From contig JANSYI010000023.1 of the NCBI GenBank assembly GCA_024742475.1, positions 62,001 through 126,000 on the forward strand: a stretch of 64,000 nt of DNA, written 5' to 3'. The notes under the pieces were generated by a model, which saw only the letters and a list, made by a program, of their open reading frames with translations, was not told the DNA's origin and did not search any database. The DNA is from a bacterium. GTDB lineage: Bacteria > Myxococcota_A > Polyangia > Nannocystales > Nannocystaceae. Each line of letters opens with the position of its first letter. Within the stretch, counting starts at the first letter, position 1. The position numbers were made by a program, and so were the translations under genes. Below are positions 10,657-18,786 of this stretch, piece by piece.

Positions 10657-11397
10657 ATGCCCCTCGAACGCCTGAGCCTCGATGGCCCTCGGCCGTGGAT
10701 CATGGCGCATCGCGGCGCGTCGGACCTCGCGCCCGAGAACAGCCTCGCGGCGTTCGACCTGGCGGTGCAGCACGGCGCCGATCTGCTGGAGACGGACATC
10801 TGGCTGACAGCCGATGGGGAGATCGTGTGTCATCACGACGCGACCCTCGAGCGGATGACGGGCGACCCACGCCGCGTCGGCGGGATGTCGCTCGCGCAGC
10901 TCGAAGCGCTGCAGCTGAAGACGGCACACGGCATCGCCGGCGAGCGCATTCCGACCCTGGCTGCGCTCGTCGAGCAGACGCCGCCGGAGGTGGTCATCGT
11001 CGCCGAGCTCAAGGACCCGCTGTTCGCCCACGCCGGGCCGCTCGCCGGGCTGCTGCGCGTCCTCGGGCCGCGCGTCGCCACGCAACGGGCGGGTGTCATC
11101 GCCGAGGACCTCGGACTGCTGCGCGCGGTCAAGCGTCAGGCGCCCGAACTCGTCGCGGGACACATCGCCATCACGCGGCCCTACGCCAACACCGAGACCG
11201 AGCTGCTCGGGCCCTACTGGCCCTGGCTCGCCCTCGACCCGCGCTACGTCTCGCGCGCGCACCGACGAGGGCAGCGCGTCTGTCCACTCGACCCCGACCT
11301 GCACCGACGCCTGCCGCGATACCTCGCGATGGACGTCGACGCCGTGCTCACCAACGACCCCCGCGCGACCCGAGCGCTCATCGAAACGCTCCGCTGA
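10657..11397 (+). CDS. Glycerophosphodiester phosphodiesterase family protein
   Basis: 246 residues. Members of the GDPD family hydrolyse glycerophosphodiesters to glycerol-3-phosphate and an alcohol, or related phosphodiesters. The TIM-barrel signature is present: HRGASDLAPENS with the catalytic His near the N-terminus, then ETDIWLTADG supplying metal-binding acidic residues, and HHDATLERMT carrying the second catalytic His. Later AELKDPLF matches the usual E-x-K strand, and the C-terminal VDAVLTNDP is typical. There is no signal peptide, so a cytosolic location is likely. The ATG at 10657 is chosen because the family starts just before the HRG motif; an upstream GTG would add a low-complexity leader. 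Confidence 0.93.
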   Translation: MPLERLSLDGPRPWIMAHRGASDLAPENSLAAFDLAVQHGADLLETDIWLTADGEIVCHHDATLERMTGDPRRVGGMSLAQLEALQLKTAHGIAGERIPTLAALVEQTPPEVVIVAELKDPLFAHAGPLAGLLRVLGPRVATQRAGVIAEDLGLLRAVKRQAPELVAGHIAITRPYANTETELLGPYWPWLALDPRYVSRAHRRGQRVCPLDPDLHRRLPRYLAMDVDAVLTNDPRATRALIETLR

Positions 11398-11448
11398 ACA
11401 CCCTCTGCAGTCGCGGTCGGCGCTGCTGCCCCGGAGCAAGAGAGCGGA

Positions 11449-11465
11449 ACGTCCCGGAGGGACGT
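11449..11465. promoter_or_regulatory. Perfect inverted repeat ACGTCCC-N3-GGGACGT
   Basis: Seven-base arms separated by GGA, 51 bp after the GDPD stop. No T-run follows, so it may be a weak hairpin terminator or a binding site. Its core resembles the palindrome at 10489-10509. Confidence 0.35.
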
Positions 11466-11583
11466 GGAGCGGAACGGAAGAAAGGGATGAACGCAAACTC
11501 GCCGGCCGAAGGGGTTCGGAGGGGGGCCCTCGCCCCAACGGGGCCTCCTGGAGAACCCCGGCTTGGTCTGGAGGCGTGAGGAC

Positions 11584-11820
11584 CTAGTCGCCGATCGTGT
11601 CGTGCACCGAGGCGGGCTCAGCCCTGACCTCGTCCTCGAGACCCACGGCCTGCAGCACGAGGCTCCGCGAGACCAGCAGCGGGAGCCGCGTGCGCTGGGC
11701 AAAGTGCTTCGTGCGTCGACAGAGGCTGCCAGGGTCGAGCTCGTAGTCGAGGCGGATCGCGGACGCCTCGGCCTCGAGCTGCATCAGCTCCGAGCGAAGT
11801 GCTGTGAAGCGGGCTCTCAT
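11584..11820 (-). CDS. Small unknown protein, helical N-terminus
   Basis: 78 residues from the ATG at 11820. The first 30 residues (FTALRSELMQLEAEASAIRL) are predicted helical with heptad-like Leu spacing; the remainder is rich in Arg and Leu and ends in an acidic tail. Third-position GC is high throughout, like the neighbouring genes, which is the main argument that it is real. I do not recognise a family. It lies 172 bp downstream of the lipoprotein at 11993 and is convergent with the GDPD gene. Confidence 0.5.
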   Translation of the reverse strand: MRARFTALRSELMQLEAEASAIRLDYELDPGSLCRRTKHFAQRTRLPLLVSRSLVLQAVGLEDEVRAEPASVHDTIGD

Positions 11821-11992
11821 TCGTGTCGCGAGTGTAGGCAGGCGATTTCTACCTGCAAGTCGAAACGCACGTCTGAGTCACATCGCTACAGCCGCGATCC
11901 GCCGCTGTGGCGTTCGTGGACCTACGCTGCGGCCGACCTGCATCCGTGCACGTTCCGCGTGCGGCACCCTCGAGAGCGGCCCGAGCGCGAAG

Positions 11993-12553
11993 CTACTCGA
12001 ACGGCGCGCCCGCCTGAATCCACGCCAGCCATCGCGCGCGGACGTCTGCGGGGATCGGGACCTCGTTGAGCATCTGCGCCGTGTCGTCCATCGGCGTCAC
12101 CCAGGGCGTCGCCGGTGCGTTCACGATGGCCTGGTAGTTCGCCATCAGCTGCTCGGGCGTCGGGTCGGCCACCAGCACCACGTTGCGCTGCGGGTTGTTG
12201 TGGCACGGCCCGCCGTCGATGCAGCTGGGGTAGTCGCCCTGCCCTCCGCGCACGTTCTCGAGGTCGACCTGAATGTCGGCAAACGACACGACCGCCTCCG
12301 CGCCCGTGCTGCTGCTCCCGCTCTCGTCCGCGCCCGTGCTTCCGCCCGTCGAGCCCCCGCCCGTGCTCCCGGCCTCGCCCGTGCTCGAGGACCCGGCCTC
12401 GGTCGTGGTCGCGTCCGTCGTGCTGCTCGACGAGCCCGTCGAGCCCTCAGCCCCCGTGCTGCCCGCGCCCGTGCTCGACGACGACGCGTCGTCGCCTCCT
12501 TCGTCGTCACATCCGAACAGACCCAGGCAGACCACGAGCACGGCGCGCTTCAT
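11993..12553 (-). CDS. Lipoprotein with Ser/Thr/Gly linker and cytochrome-like C-terminus
   Basis: 186 residues from the ATG at 12553. A short signal peptide ends in a lipobox (LGLFGC). Residues about 18-85 are a low-complexity Ser/Thr/Gly/Ala linker, a frequent feature of myxobacterial surface lipoproteins. The C-terminal 100 residues resemble a small c-type cytochrome module (a cysteine pair followed by a His, CIDGGPCH, and a WIQAGAP-type ending), but five residues separate the cysteines instead of two, so haem binding is doubtful. The gene starts 19 bp after the stop of the three-domain fusion gene and probably shares its transcript. Function unknown. Confidence 0.8.
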   Translation of the reverse strand: MKRAVLVVCLGLFGCDDEGGDDASSSSTGAGSTGAEGSTGSSSSTTDATTTEAGSSSTGEAGSTGGGSTGGSTGADESGSSSTGAEAVVSFADIQVDLENVRGGQGDYPSCIDGGPCHNNPQRNVVLVADPTPEQLMANYQAIVNAPATPWVTPMDDTAQMLNEVPIPADVRARWLAWIQAGAPFE

Positions 12554-12572
12554 GCTGCGCAGTGTACCGGCC

Positions 12573-15572
12573 TCAATCTGCCGCGTCGCCCACCGGATAC
12601 CCCGTGAACGACGACAGATACTCGTCGTCGGCGGCATCGTGGTCGATCATCCACGGCATCACCCGCAGCACGAACGTGCTCTCGAACTGCACCCACATGC
12701 TGTCCTCGCTGAGCAGCTCGTGGCGGTCGGCTTCCGCGTCGGTGAGCGCCAGCGTGTGCTTCACCGTCTGCGCGCTGACGCCATGCGGGGTCAGATACGG
12801 CGTGAACGTGAACGCGCCCGACTGCCACGGCCCCTTCGTCGCGTCGCTGGCGACGATCGCGTTGAACTCGATCGCCGAGTTGCGGTGAAAGTACGGAGGT
12901 CGGAACGTGCCTTCGGTGACCTCCCAGCGGCGCTGAAACACCGCGACGTCGATCACGTTGCGTCCGTGCGTGTCCGCCGGGCTCGTGAGCACGGTGAGGA
13001 TCGACGGGTCGGGGTGGTCCCACGTCGTGCTGCCCATGCTGTTGAACTTGGTGAGGTCGTATTTGTACGGCGCGTAGTTGCCGTGCCACGCCACCACGTC
13101 GAAGGGGCCGTAGGGCGCCTGCGTTTGGAACAGGTCGCCGCCCTGCTTGACCACGATGCTCGTCTGCACGTCGCGGTCCTCGAACCAGGCCACCGGCACC
13201 TCGAAGTGGCGCGCGTCGGCCAGCCCGTTCGCGCCGACGGGCCCACGCTCGGGGAGCTGGAAGTGCGCGTCGAAGATCTCGGCCACGAACCCCCGGGCCG
13301 CCTCGTCCAACAGCGCGACGCGAAAGCGGATCGCGCGGGGGATGATCGCCAGCTCGGTCGGTCCCACCTCGAGGCGCCCCATCTCGGTGTCGATGCGCAG
13401 GCGCCCGTGCTCGGGCACGATCATCAGGTCGCCGTCGATGTTGGCCATCGCGCGGTCCATGTCGCGGTTGGCCGCGTAGAGGTGAATGGCCATGCCACGC
13501 TTCGCGCACGGGTCCCCTGCCCCCGCGAACGTGGTCAGGCCGTCCAAGAAATCGGTCGGCGACTCGGGCAGCGCGATGGGCCGATAGCGGCGGACCTGCG
13601 GGCTGGAGACACCCTGCTCGAACCGCCCCGTGAACCGGGGATGTTCGTAGGGTTCGAACGCGTTGCCGTGAATCTGCGGCCGCAGGCGATACATCCACGT
13701 GCGCTGGTTGTGCGCCCGCTCCACCGTGAAGCCGGTGCCGTTGATCTGCTCGGCGTGCAGGCCCCGCGGCACCTTGCGCGGCGAGTTTTGATCCAAGGGC
13801 AGCGTGCCGGGCACGGCTTCGGTGGCGAAGGTGTTGCCCAGGCCGGTTTGATAGGTCAGCGCGTCGTCGTCGTTCATGAGGGTCTGCAGTGCGTCGCGGA
13901 GCGCGGCGCGTTCGTGGTCGTCGATGTGGTGCGCCTCGCCCGGTCGCACGCGGGCGCGCACGTCGGCCCCGCTCGCCTCGAGCGCTGCCACCGTGGCGCG
14001 GAACGTCTCCAGAGGAACCCAGGGGTCGTCCTCGCTCACCGACAGCGTGACGGCGAGCTCGCCCGCGTCCTCGAAGGTCGCGACGTCGGGGTTGTTGGCG
14101 CCGCTCCAGATCATCGTGTGGCCCGGCCGCCGGCCGCGGCTCGCGAGCCAGCTCAGCGCCAAGCAGGCGCCCTGAGAAAAACCCACGAGCAGCACCCGCG
14201 AGGCGGGCACGTGGGCGGTGACCGCCTGCCAGGCCGCGTCGAGGGCACCCAGCGCGGCGTCCAGATGCGGCTGATTGTCCTGCGCCGGCGCCTCGAAGCC
14301 GTTGGGGTACCAGCTGCGCGTCGCGGCCTGCGGCGCGACGATCGCCACGTCGCGCCTCCGGCCGATCGCGCGCTGCACCTCGTCGATGAAGCGCTCCGAG
14401 GTGGCGCCGCGCCCGTGCACCGCCACGACGGCGACCCGTGCCGAGGACAGCGGGGACCCTGCGGTCGCAGCCTGCAGGTCGTGGGGCGCCGGCGCGCCGA
14501 TGTCGAGCCTGCCCGCACGCGATGATGGGCGGCGTCCATGCAACGCGTCGAGCAGCAGGGCCTCGACGTCGTCCTGTTCGTACGCGCGCGGGTTGGCGTA
14601 GCGCTTCTGCATCACCTGCGCGGCGGCCCGCGGCACGTCGTCGGCCTTCAGCCCGAACGAGCCCAGATCCGTCGGGACACCCAACGCATGCGCGACGTCC
14701 CAGATCAGCCGGGCGGGGTCATCGTGACCGAGCGCCCTCTGCATGCGGCGAAGCGCCTCGCCTTGGGCATTGAAGGCCAAGACGTGCGGCAGCAACACCG
14801 CGTGGGTCCCCGCGTGCGGCGTCGAAAACGTCCCGCCGAGCACATGGGCGAGCTTGTGGTGCAGCGCCATGCTGGCCCCACCGAGCGCGGTGCCGGCCAG
14901 GTAGGCGCCAAAGAGTGCGTCGTCTCGTCCCTCGAGCCCCTGCGGGTCGTCGGCGATCGCCCGCATCGCCTCGAGCAGGGGCGCGAGGCTCTGCTCGGCG
15001 GCGTCCTTGATCTCCTCGTCCGCGTCCTGGGCGTAGAGCGCCTCGACGCTGTGGGCCATCGCGTTGAGCAGGCTCTGCAGGCTCATGTCCACGGGGAGCT
15101 TCGTGCTCAGCGCGGGGTCGTAGATCACCAGCTTCGGGCGCACCCGCGCGTCGCGGCCCGTCGTCTTCTCGCCGTCCTCGGTCAGACCCCAGATGTCGGT
15201 GCGCTCCGACCCCGCGTACGTCGTGGGGATTGCGGCCACCGACACGTCCTCGGTCAGCGCCACCGCCTTGGCGACCCCGATCGCCGTGCCGCCCCCGTGG
15301 GCGAGCACCCAGTCGGCGCCGCTGTCCCGCGCCATCGCGCGCGCCGCCTCGGCCACCTCGAGGGGCACCTGCGTGGTGATCTCGGTGAACACGCCGACGG
15401 CCCGATCGCCGAGCGTGGCCGCGACGCGGTCGGCTCCGTCGCGGTGGTTGGGCTGTGCGATCAGGAGCACGCGCTGTGCGCCGAGGTCACGCAGAGCATC
15501 GGCCGCTGCGTCTTCGGAGCCCGCCCCGAACACGATGCGCTCGGAGCCATCCTTGGTGAACGTTCGCGTCAT
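12573..15572 (-). CDS. Three-domain fusion: maleylacetate reductase, esterase, homogentisate 1,2-dioxygenase
   Basis: A single 999-codon frame with three enzyme domains. Residues 1-345 are an iron-alcohol-dehydrogenase-fold maleylacetate reductase (GGGTAIGVAKA at 93-103, PTTYAGSE at 116-123, HHKLAHVLGG at 238-247). Residues about 377-566 are a carboxylesterase/dienelactone-hydrolase-like domain with S466 (GFSQG), an acidic residue near 515 and a His at 548/549. Residues 566-999 are a complete homogentisate dioxygenase, with ligands H896 and E902 (RPPYFHRNSAIEF), H930 (LTPHG) and the further conserved H830 (AWHGNYAPYKY). It follows phenylalanine hydroxylase by 62 bp, which supports a role in aromatic-ring catabolism. 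An ATG at codon 566 has no Shine-Dalgarno sequence before it; a TGA overlaps it in another frame, so an indel joining two coupled genes should be excluded. Substrate flow between the domains is unknown. Confidence 0.93.
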   Translation of the reverse strand: MTRTFTKDGSERIVFGAGSEDAAADALRDLGAQRVLLIAQPNHRDGADRVAATLGDRAVGVFTEITTQVPLEVAEAARAMARDSGADWVLAHGGGTAIGVAKAVALTEDVSVAAIPTTYAGSERTDIWGLTEDGEKTTGRDARVRPKLVIYDPALSTKLPVDMSLQSLLNAMAHSVEALYAQDADEEIKDAAEQSLAPLLEAMRAIADDPQGLEGRDDALFGAYLAGTALGGASMALHHKLAHVLGGTFSTPHAGTHAVLLPHVLAFNAQGEALRRMQRALGHDDPARLIWDVAHALGVPTDLGSFGLKADDVPRAAAQVMQKRYANPRAYEQDDVEALLLDALHGRRPSSRAGRLDIGAPAPHDLQAATAGSPLSSARVAVVAVHGRGATSERFIDEVQRAIGRRRDVAIVAPQAATRSWYPNGFEAPAQDNQPHLDAALGALDAAWQAVTAHVPASRVLLVGFSQGACLALSWLASRGRRPGHTMIWSGANNPDVATFEDAGELAVTLSVSEDDPWVPLETFRATVAALEASGADVRARVRPGEAHHIDDHERAALRDALQTLMNDDDALTYQTGLGNTFATEAVPGTLPLDQNSPRKVPRGLHAEQINGTGFTVERAHNQRTWMYRLRPQIHGNAFEPYEHPRFTGRFEQGVSSPQVRRYRPIALPESPTDFLDGLTTFAGAGDPCAKRGMAIHLYAANRDMDRAMANIDGDLMIVPEHGRLRIDTEMGRLEVGPTELAIIPRAIRFRVALLDEAARGFVAEIFDAHFQLPERGPVGANGLADARHFEVPVAWFEDRDVQTSIVVKQGGDLFQTQAPYGPFDVVAWHGNYAPYKYDLTKFNSMGSTTWDHPDPSILTVLTSPADTHGRNVIDVAVFQRRWEVTEGTFRPPYFHRNSAIEFNAIVASDATKGPWQSGAFTFTPYLTPHGVSAQTVKHTLALTDAEADRHELLSEDSMWVQFESTFVLRVMPWMIDHDAADDEYLSSFTGYPVGDAAD

Positions 15573-15634
15573 CGTGGCGACAGCCTGCGCAGCAACGGCC
15601 CGAATGCAACGTCGAGGTCAACGGGCACGACGCA

Positions 15635-16465
15635 TCAGGCCCGCAGCCACGCCAGCAGGTCCTCGCGCATGCGCGCGTAGCTGGGCGCGACGTACAGGTG
15701 ATCCTGATAGTCCGTGGGGTCGAAGTCGTCATCCGCCATCGCCTCGAGGTCCCACGTGCGGTGCTCGGCGTCGGCGAATCGACGCATCTCACCGAACGAG
15801 GAGAGGATGCCGGCCCCGTACACCTTGAGCGCCCCCTCTTCCTGCAGGATGCCGAACTCGATCGTGTACCAGTAGACGCGAATGAGGGCCTCGATGCGGC
15901 GCGCGTCGGCGCGAAGCGCCGCCTGTCCGAACGCGTGGTTGAGCTCGGCGAGCTCGGCGTGCGCGAGCCAGGGCACGTGACCGATGTACTCGTGCACCAC
16001 GTCGGGCTCGGGGGTGTACAGCGGCGTGCTGCCGTGCCGCATGTACTGCGTGGCCAGGAAGCGGCGCGCTCCGAGCTCTTCGAGGAACACCCGGGGCTGC
16101 ACCAACCCGGCGACGGGAAGCAGGGAGAACCCCTGCATCGGCTGCAGGCGGGCATTCACCTCGCGAAAGCTCGGGATGGTGTGGTGGTCGAAGGGGTAGC
16201 GCTCGCAGGCCTGCCGATAGGCGCGGCACGCCACGCGCCGATGCTCGGCGTCGAGCTCGGCCCAGACGGTGCGCCATACCGTCTGTTCGTCCGCGTCGTA
16301 CTCGACGTTGGGCAGCGGGTCGCCCTCGCGATACCGCTGGGCCATCGCCGCGATCGCGTTGCGGCGCTCGCGGTAGACGGGGTCGTTGAATCCGGGGTGG
16401 TCGCGTTCGAGCTGCACGAGCTCGATGCGCGCCCCACTGAAGCCAGGGCTGTTCGAGGGCTCCAC
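15635..16465 (-). CDS. phhA: Phenylalanine 4-monooxygenase
   Basis: 276 residues, the usual size of the bacterial single-domain enzyme. It hydroxylates phenylalanine to tyrosine with O2, non-haem iron and a pterin cofactor in the cytosol. The iron ligands are visible: H158 and H163 in TPEPDVVHEYIGHVP, and E203 in WYTIEFGI. Conserved FREVNARL and GFSLLPVAGLVQPRVFLEEL segments precede them. It is the first gene of a minus-strand group with the reductase-esterase-homogentisate-dioxygenase fusion, so the pair covers the first step of phenylalanine breakdown and the homogentisate ring cleavage. The steps in between (tyrosine aminotransferase, HPPD) are not in this window. No pterin recycling gene is seen nearby. 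Confidence 0.95.
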   Translation of the reverse strand: MEPSNSPGFSGARIELVQLERDHPGFNDPVYRERRNAIAAMAQRYREGDPLPNVEYDADEQTVWRTVWAELDAEHRRVACRAYRQACERYPFDHHTIPSFREVNARLQPMQGFSLLPVAGLVQPRVFLEELGARRFLATQYMRHGSTPLYTPEPDVVHEYIGHVPWLAHAELAELNHAFGQAALRADARRIEALIRVYWYTIEFGILQEEGALKVYGAGILSSFGEMRRFADAEHRTWDLEAMADDDFDPTDYQDHLYVAPSYARMREDLLAWLRA

Positions 16466-16515
16466 GCGGGCAGCGTATCCGACTTCGCCCCGCCGGGGCT
16501 GCTACGCTCACCGCC

Positions 16516-17220
16516 ATGCGCCGCACCACCGTGCTCTCCCTCGCCGTCTTGCTGCTCGCCTGCGACAAGTCGACCGACGCGACCACCGCGGATGCGAAGG
16601 CGCCGGGGGCGACCCCCGAGGCCGACGCACGGGGCGCGGACGCCGAGCCGGCCCCCGCGAAGCCTGCCATCGCCGCGGGTGCGAAGGCCGAAGTCGGCAA
16701 GCCCGCCCCGGATTTCACCCTGCGCGACACCGACGGCGTCTCCCACACGCTCTCGGCGTACGCGGGCAAGACCATCGTGCTCGAGTGGTTCAACCCGCAG
16801 TGCCCCTTCGTCAAACACGCGCACACCGAGGGGTCATTGGTCACGATGGCCAAGGACGAGACGGCCAAGGAGGTCGTGTGGCTCGCCGTCAACTCGGGCG
16901 CGCCGGGCAAGCAGGGCCACGGCGCCGAGGCGAACACCGAGGGCAAGACGACCTTCGGACTGCAGCACCCGATCCTGCTCGACGAGACGGGCGCGGTCGG
17001 GCGCGCCTACGGAGCCCAAAAGACCCCGCACGTCTACCTGATCGACGCCGAGGGCACGCTGCGCTACCGCGGCGCCATCGACAACGCACCCTTCGGCGAG
17101 GTCGACGGCGGCGGGGAGACGGTCAACTACCTCGGCGCGGCGCTCGAGGAGCTTCGCGCCGGCACGCCGGTGAGCACCGCCGAGACGCCGCCGTACGGCT
17201 GCTCGGTCAAGTACGGCTGA
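16516..17220 (+). CDS. Redoxin-family (thioredoxin-fold) lipoprotein
   Basis: 234 residues. The signal peptide ends at a lipobox (AVLLLAC, C16), followed by an Ala/Asp/Pro linker to about residue 55. Then comes an AhpC/TSA-redoxin domain: GKPAPDFTLRDTDG, a YAGKTIVLEWFNP strand and a single active-site-region Cys in NPQCPFVKHAH, then TPHVYLIDAEGTLRYRGAID. The end PPYGCSVKYG is typical of a redoxin subfamily found in Planctomycetes and Myxobacteria. There is no CXXC, so it is more like a peroxiredoxin or resolving-type thiol protein than a disulfide oxidase. Predicted periplasmic face. Divergent from phhA; the gap is only 50 bp. Confidence 0.88.
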   Translation: MRRTTVLSLAVLLLACDKSTDATTADAKAPGATPEADARGADAEPAPAKPAIAAGAKAEVGKPAPDFTLRDTDGVSHTLSAYAGKTIVLEWFNPQCPFVKHAHTEGSLVTMAKDETAKEVVWLAVNSGAPGKQGHGAEANTEGKTTFGLQHPILLDETGAVGRAYGAQKTPHVYLIDAEGTLRYRGAIDNAPFGEVDGGGETVNYLGAALEELRAGTPVSTAETPPYGCSVKYG

Positions 17221-17304
17221 GCCACCGACCCATCGGCCGCTGCAGACCGAAGCCGGCCGCTCGCGCGTTGAGCCGCACATCCGCCTGATACCGTGGAGCC
17301 TCCG

Positions 17305-17691
17305 ATGCCCAGACTCGCAGCCTGCCCCCACTGCCAACAGCATGTCCTGACCACCGAGACGCGCTGCCCTCACTGCGACGGCAGCCTCCGCAGCCGCGGC
17401 GGTACGCTCGCGCTCACAGCGGCCGCGGCCCTGATGGGCCTCTCGCCGCTGGCCTGCGAGAAGGACGGTCCCGACACCACGCCTCCGGCCGACTCCGGCG
17501 GCCTCGCCGAGCCCGAGTACGGCGCGCCCATGACCGATCCGCCGGGCGGCGACGACGAGCCCGACGCCGACTCGGGCTTCGCCGAGCCCGAGCCCGACCC
17601 CGGCTACGAGCCCGAGTACGGGGTGCCGATCAGCGACGACGTGGCCGAGCCGATGTACGGCGTGGCCGAGAGCGAGCTCGAGCCCCAGTAG
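17305..17691 (+). CDS. Zinc-ribbon membrane/lipoprotein with acidic EYG repeats
   Basis: 128 residues from the ATG at 17305; a GTG four codons upstream is an alternative. The N-terminus holds two CPHC knuckles (residues 7-10 and 21-24) forming a probable zinc ribbon. A hydrophobic segment (about 34-49) follows and ends in SPLACEK, which could be a lipobox. The remaining acidic, Pro-rich tail carries three imperfect repeats around EPEYGAPM, EPEYGVPI and EPMYGVAE. If the lipobox is processed the zinc ribbon would be removed, so it may instead be a single-pass membrane protein. No family name is known to me. Confidence 0.75.
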   Translation: MPRLAACPHCQQHVLTTETRCPHCDGSLRSRGGTLALTAAAALMGLSPLACEKDGPDTTPPADSGGLAEPEYGAPMTDPPGGDDEPDADSGFAEPEPDPGYEPEYGVPISDDVAEPMYGVAESELEPQ

Positions 17692-17709
17692 GAGTCAGCT
17701 CGCGAGAAG

Positions 17710-18702
17710 TCAGCTCGCGGCGGCCTCGGCCTCGAGCGCCGCCGCGAACCGTCGCACGATGTCGCCTGCGGGCTCGACCGCGTGCACGCCGTCCACGCTG
17801 CGTCCGGCCTGAAAGTAGTTCTTGTAGCCCCCGCCGTGCAGGTTGGCCTTCTTGAGCTGCCAGATCGAGCGCAGCGAATAGTACGTGCGAACGTAGTGCT
17901 TGAGCTTGGGGTGACGGAGCATGCGCTTGGCGAGGAAGCCCGCCTCGGTGCCCACCGCCTCGACGTAGGGCGTCTTGATGACTGCCACCGGCACGCCCGA
18001 GATGCGCTCGCTGAGCACGATGTCGTCCTCCTTCGCGTCGACGATTGCGGCCTTGTAGTCGGCGTGGGCCGTGCACTCGGTCGTGGCGATGAAGCGCGTG
18101 CCCATCTGCACCGCGCCGTAGCCGATCGACAGCGCGTTGGTGAAGCCCGCTTCGTCCCCGATGCCGCCCGCGCACACCAGCGGTAGCCCGAGATCTGCCA
18201 TGGAGTCGAACAGCTGGCGAGGCGTCTGGCTCCCCGCGTGGCCTCCGGCGCGCGCGTTGACGCAGATGAGCCCATCGACGCCCTCGTCGCGCGCCTTCAT
18301 GGCGAACTTGCGCTCGGTGACGTCGTGATAGACGAAGCCGCCGGCGGCGTGCACCTTGTCGACGACCGCGCGCGGGTTGCCCAGCGCGGTGATGAAGAAG
18401 CGGACGCCCTCCTCCAGCGCGATGTCCACCCACTTCATCATCCGGTCGAGGTAGACCGTGGAGCTCTGCTCGACGATCGCGTTGAAGCCGATCGGCTTGT
18501 CGGTCAGACGCCGGATCGTGCGCAGCCCCTCGCGAAAGTCGCTGCCGTGCACGTAGGTGAGCGAGATCGGCTGCACGATGCCGATGCCCCCCGCCTCGGA
18601 CACCGCGGCGACCAGCTCGGGGTTGGAACAGGGGTACATCGCGCCGCAGATCAGCGGAACGGAGGCTCCCGTGTGCGACTCGAAGGCACGGCGCGCGTCC
18701 AT
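17710..18702 (-). CDS. Nitronate monooxygenase family flavoprotein
   Basis: 330 residues, FMN-dependent TIM barrel of the 2-nitropropane dioxygenase/nitronate monooxygenase family. These enzymes oxidise nitronates such as propionate-3-nitronate with O2. Characteristic segments are visible: the N-terminal PLICGAMYPCSNPELVAAVSE, NARAGGHAG (phosphate-binding loop), GLPLVCAGGIGD and GAVQMGTRFIATTE. The ATG at 18702 is preferred; a GTG two codons upstream also fits. No signal peptide. It ends 18 bp from the convergent zinc-ribbon gene and lies downstream of the SDR/D-aminoacylase operon on the same strand after an 84-bp gap. Physiological substrate unknown. Confidence 0.92.
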   Translation of the reverse strand: MDARRAFESHTGASVPLICGAMYPCSNPELVAAVSEAGGIGIVQPISLTYVHGSDFREGLRTIRRLTDKPIGFNAIVEQSSTVYLDRMMKWVDIALEEGVRFFITALGNPRAVVDKVHAAGGFVYHDVTERKFAMKARDEGVDGLICVNARAGGHAGSQTPRQLFDSMADLGLPLVCAGGIGDEAGFTNALSIGYGAVQMGTRFIATTECTAHADYKAAIVDAKEDDIVLSERISGVPVAVIKTPYVEAVGTEAGFLAKRMLRHPKLKHYVRTYYSLRSIWQLKKANLHGGGYKNYFQAGRSVDGVHAVEPAGDIVRRFAAALEAEAAAS

Positions 18703-18786
18703 GCGCACAACGCTAGCGGTGTGCGCGACGCCCCACCACCCCCAACTTGGCGGCGAGCGCCTGCAAACCCGCCGGGAGGCCTGCGC

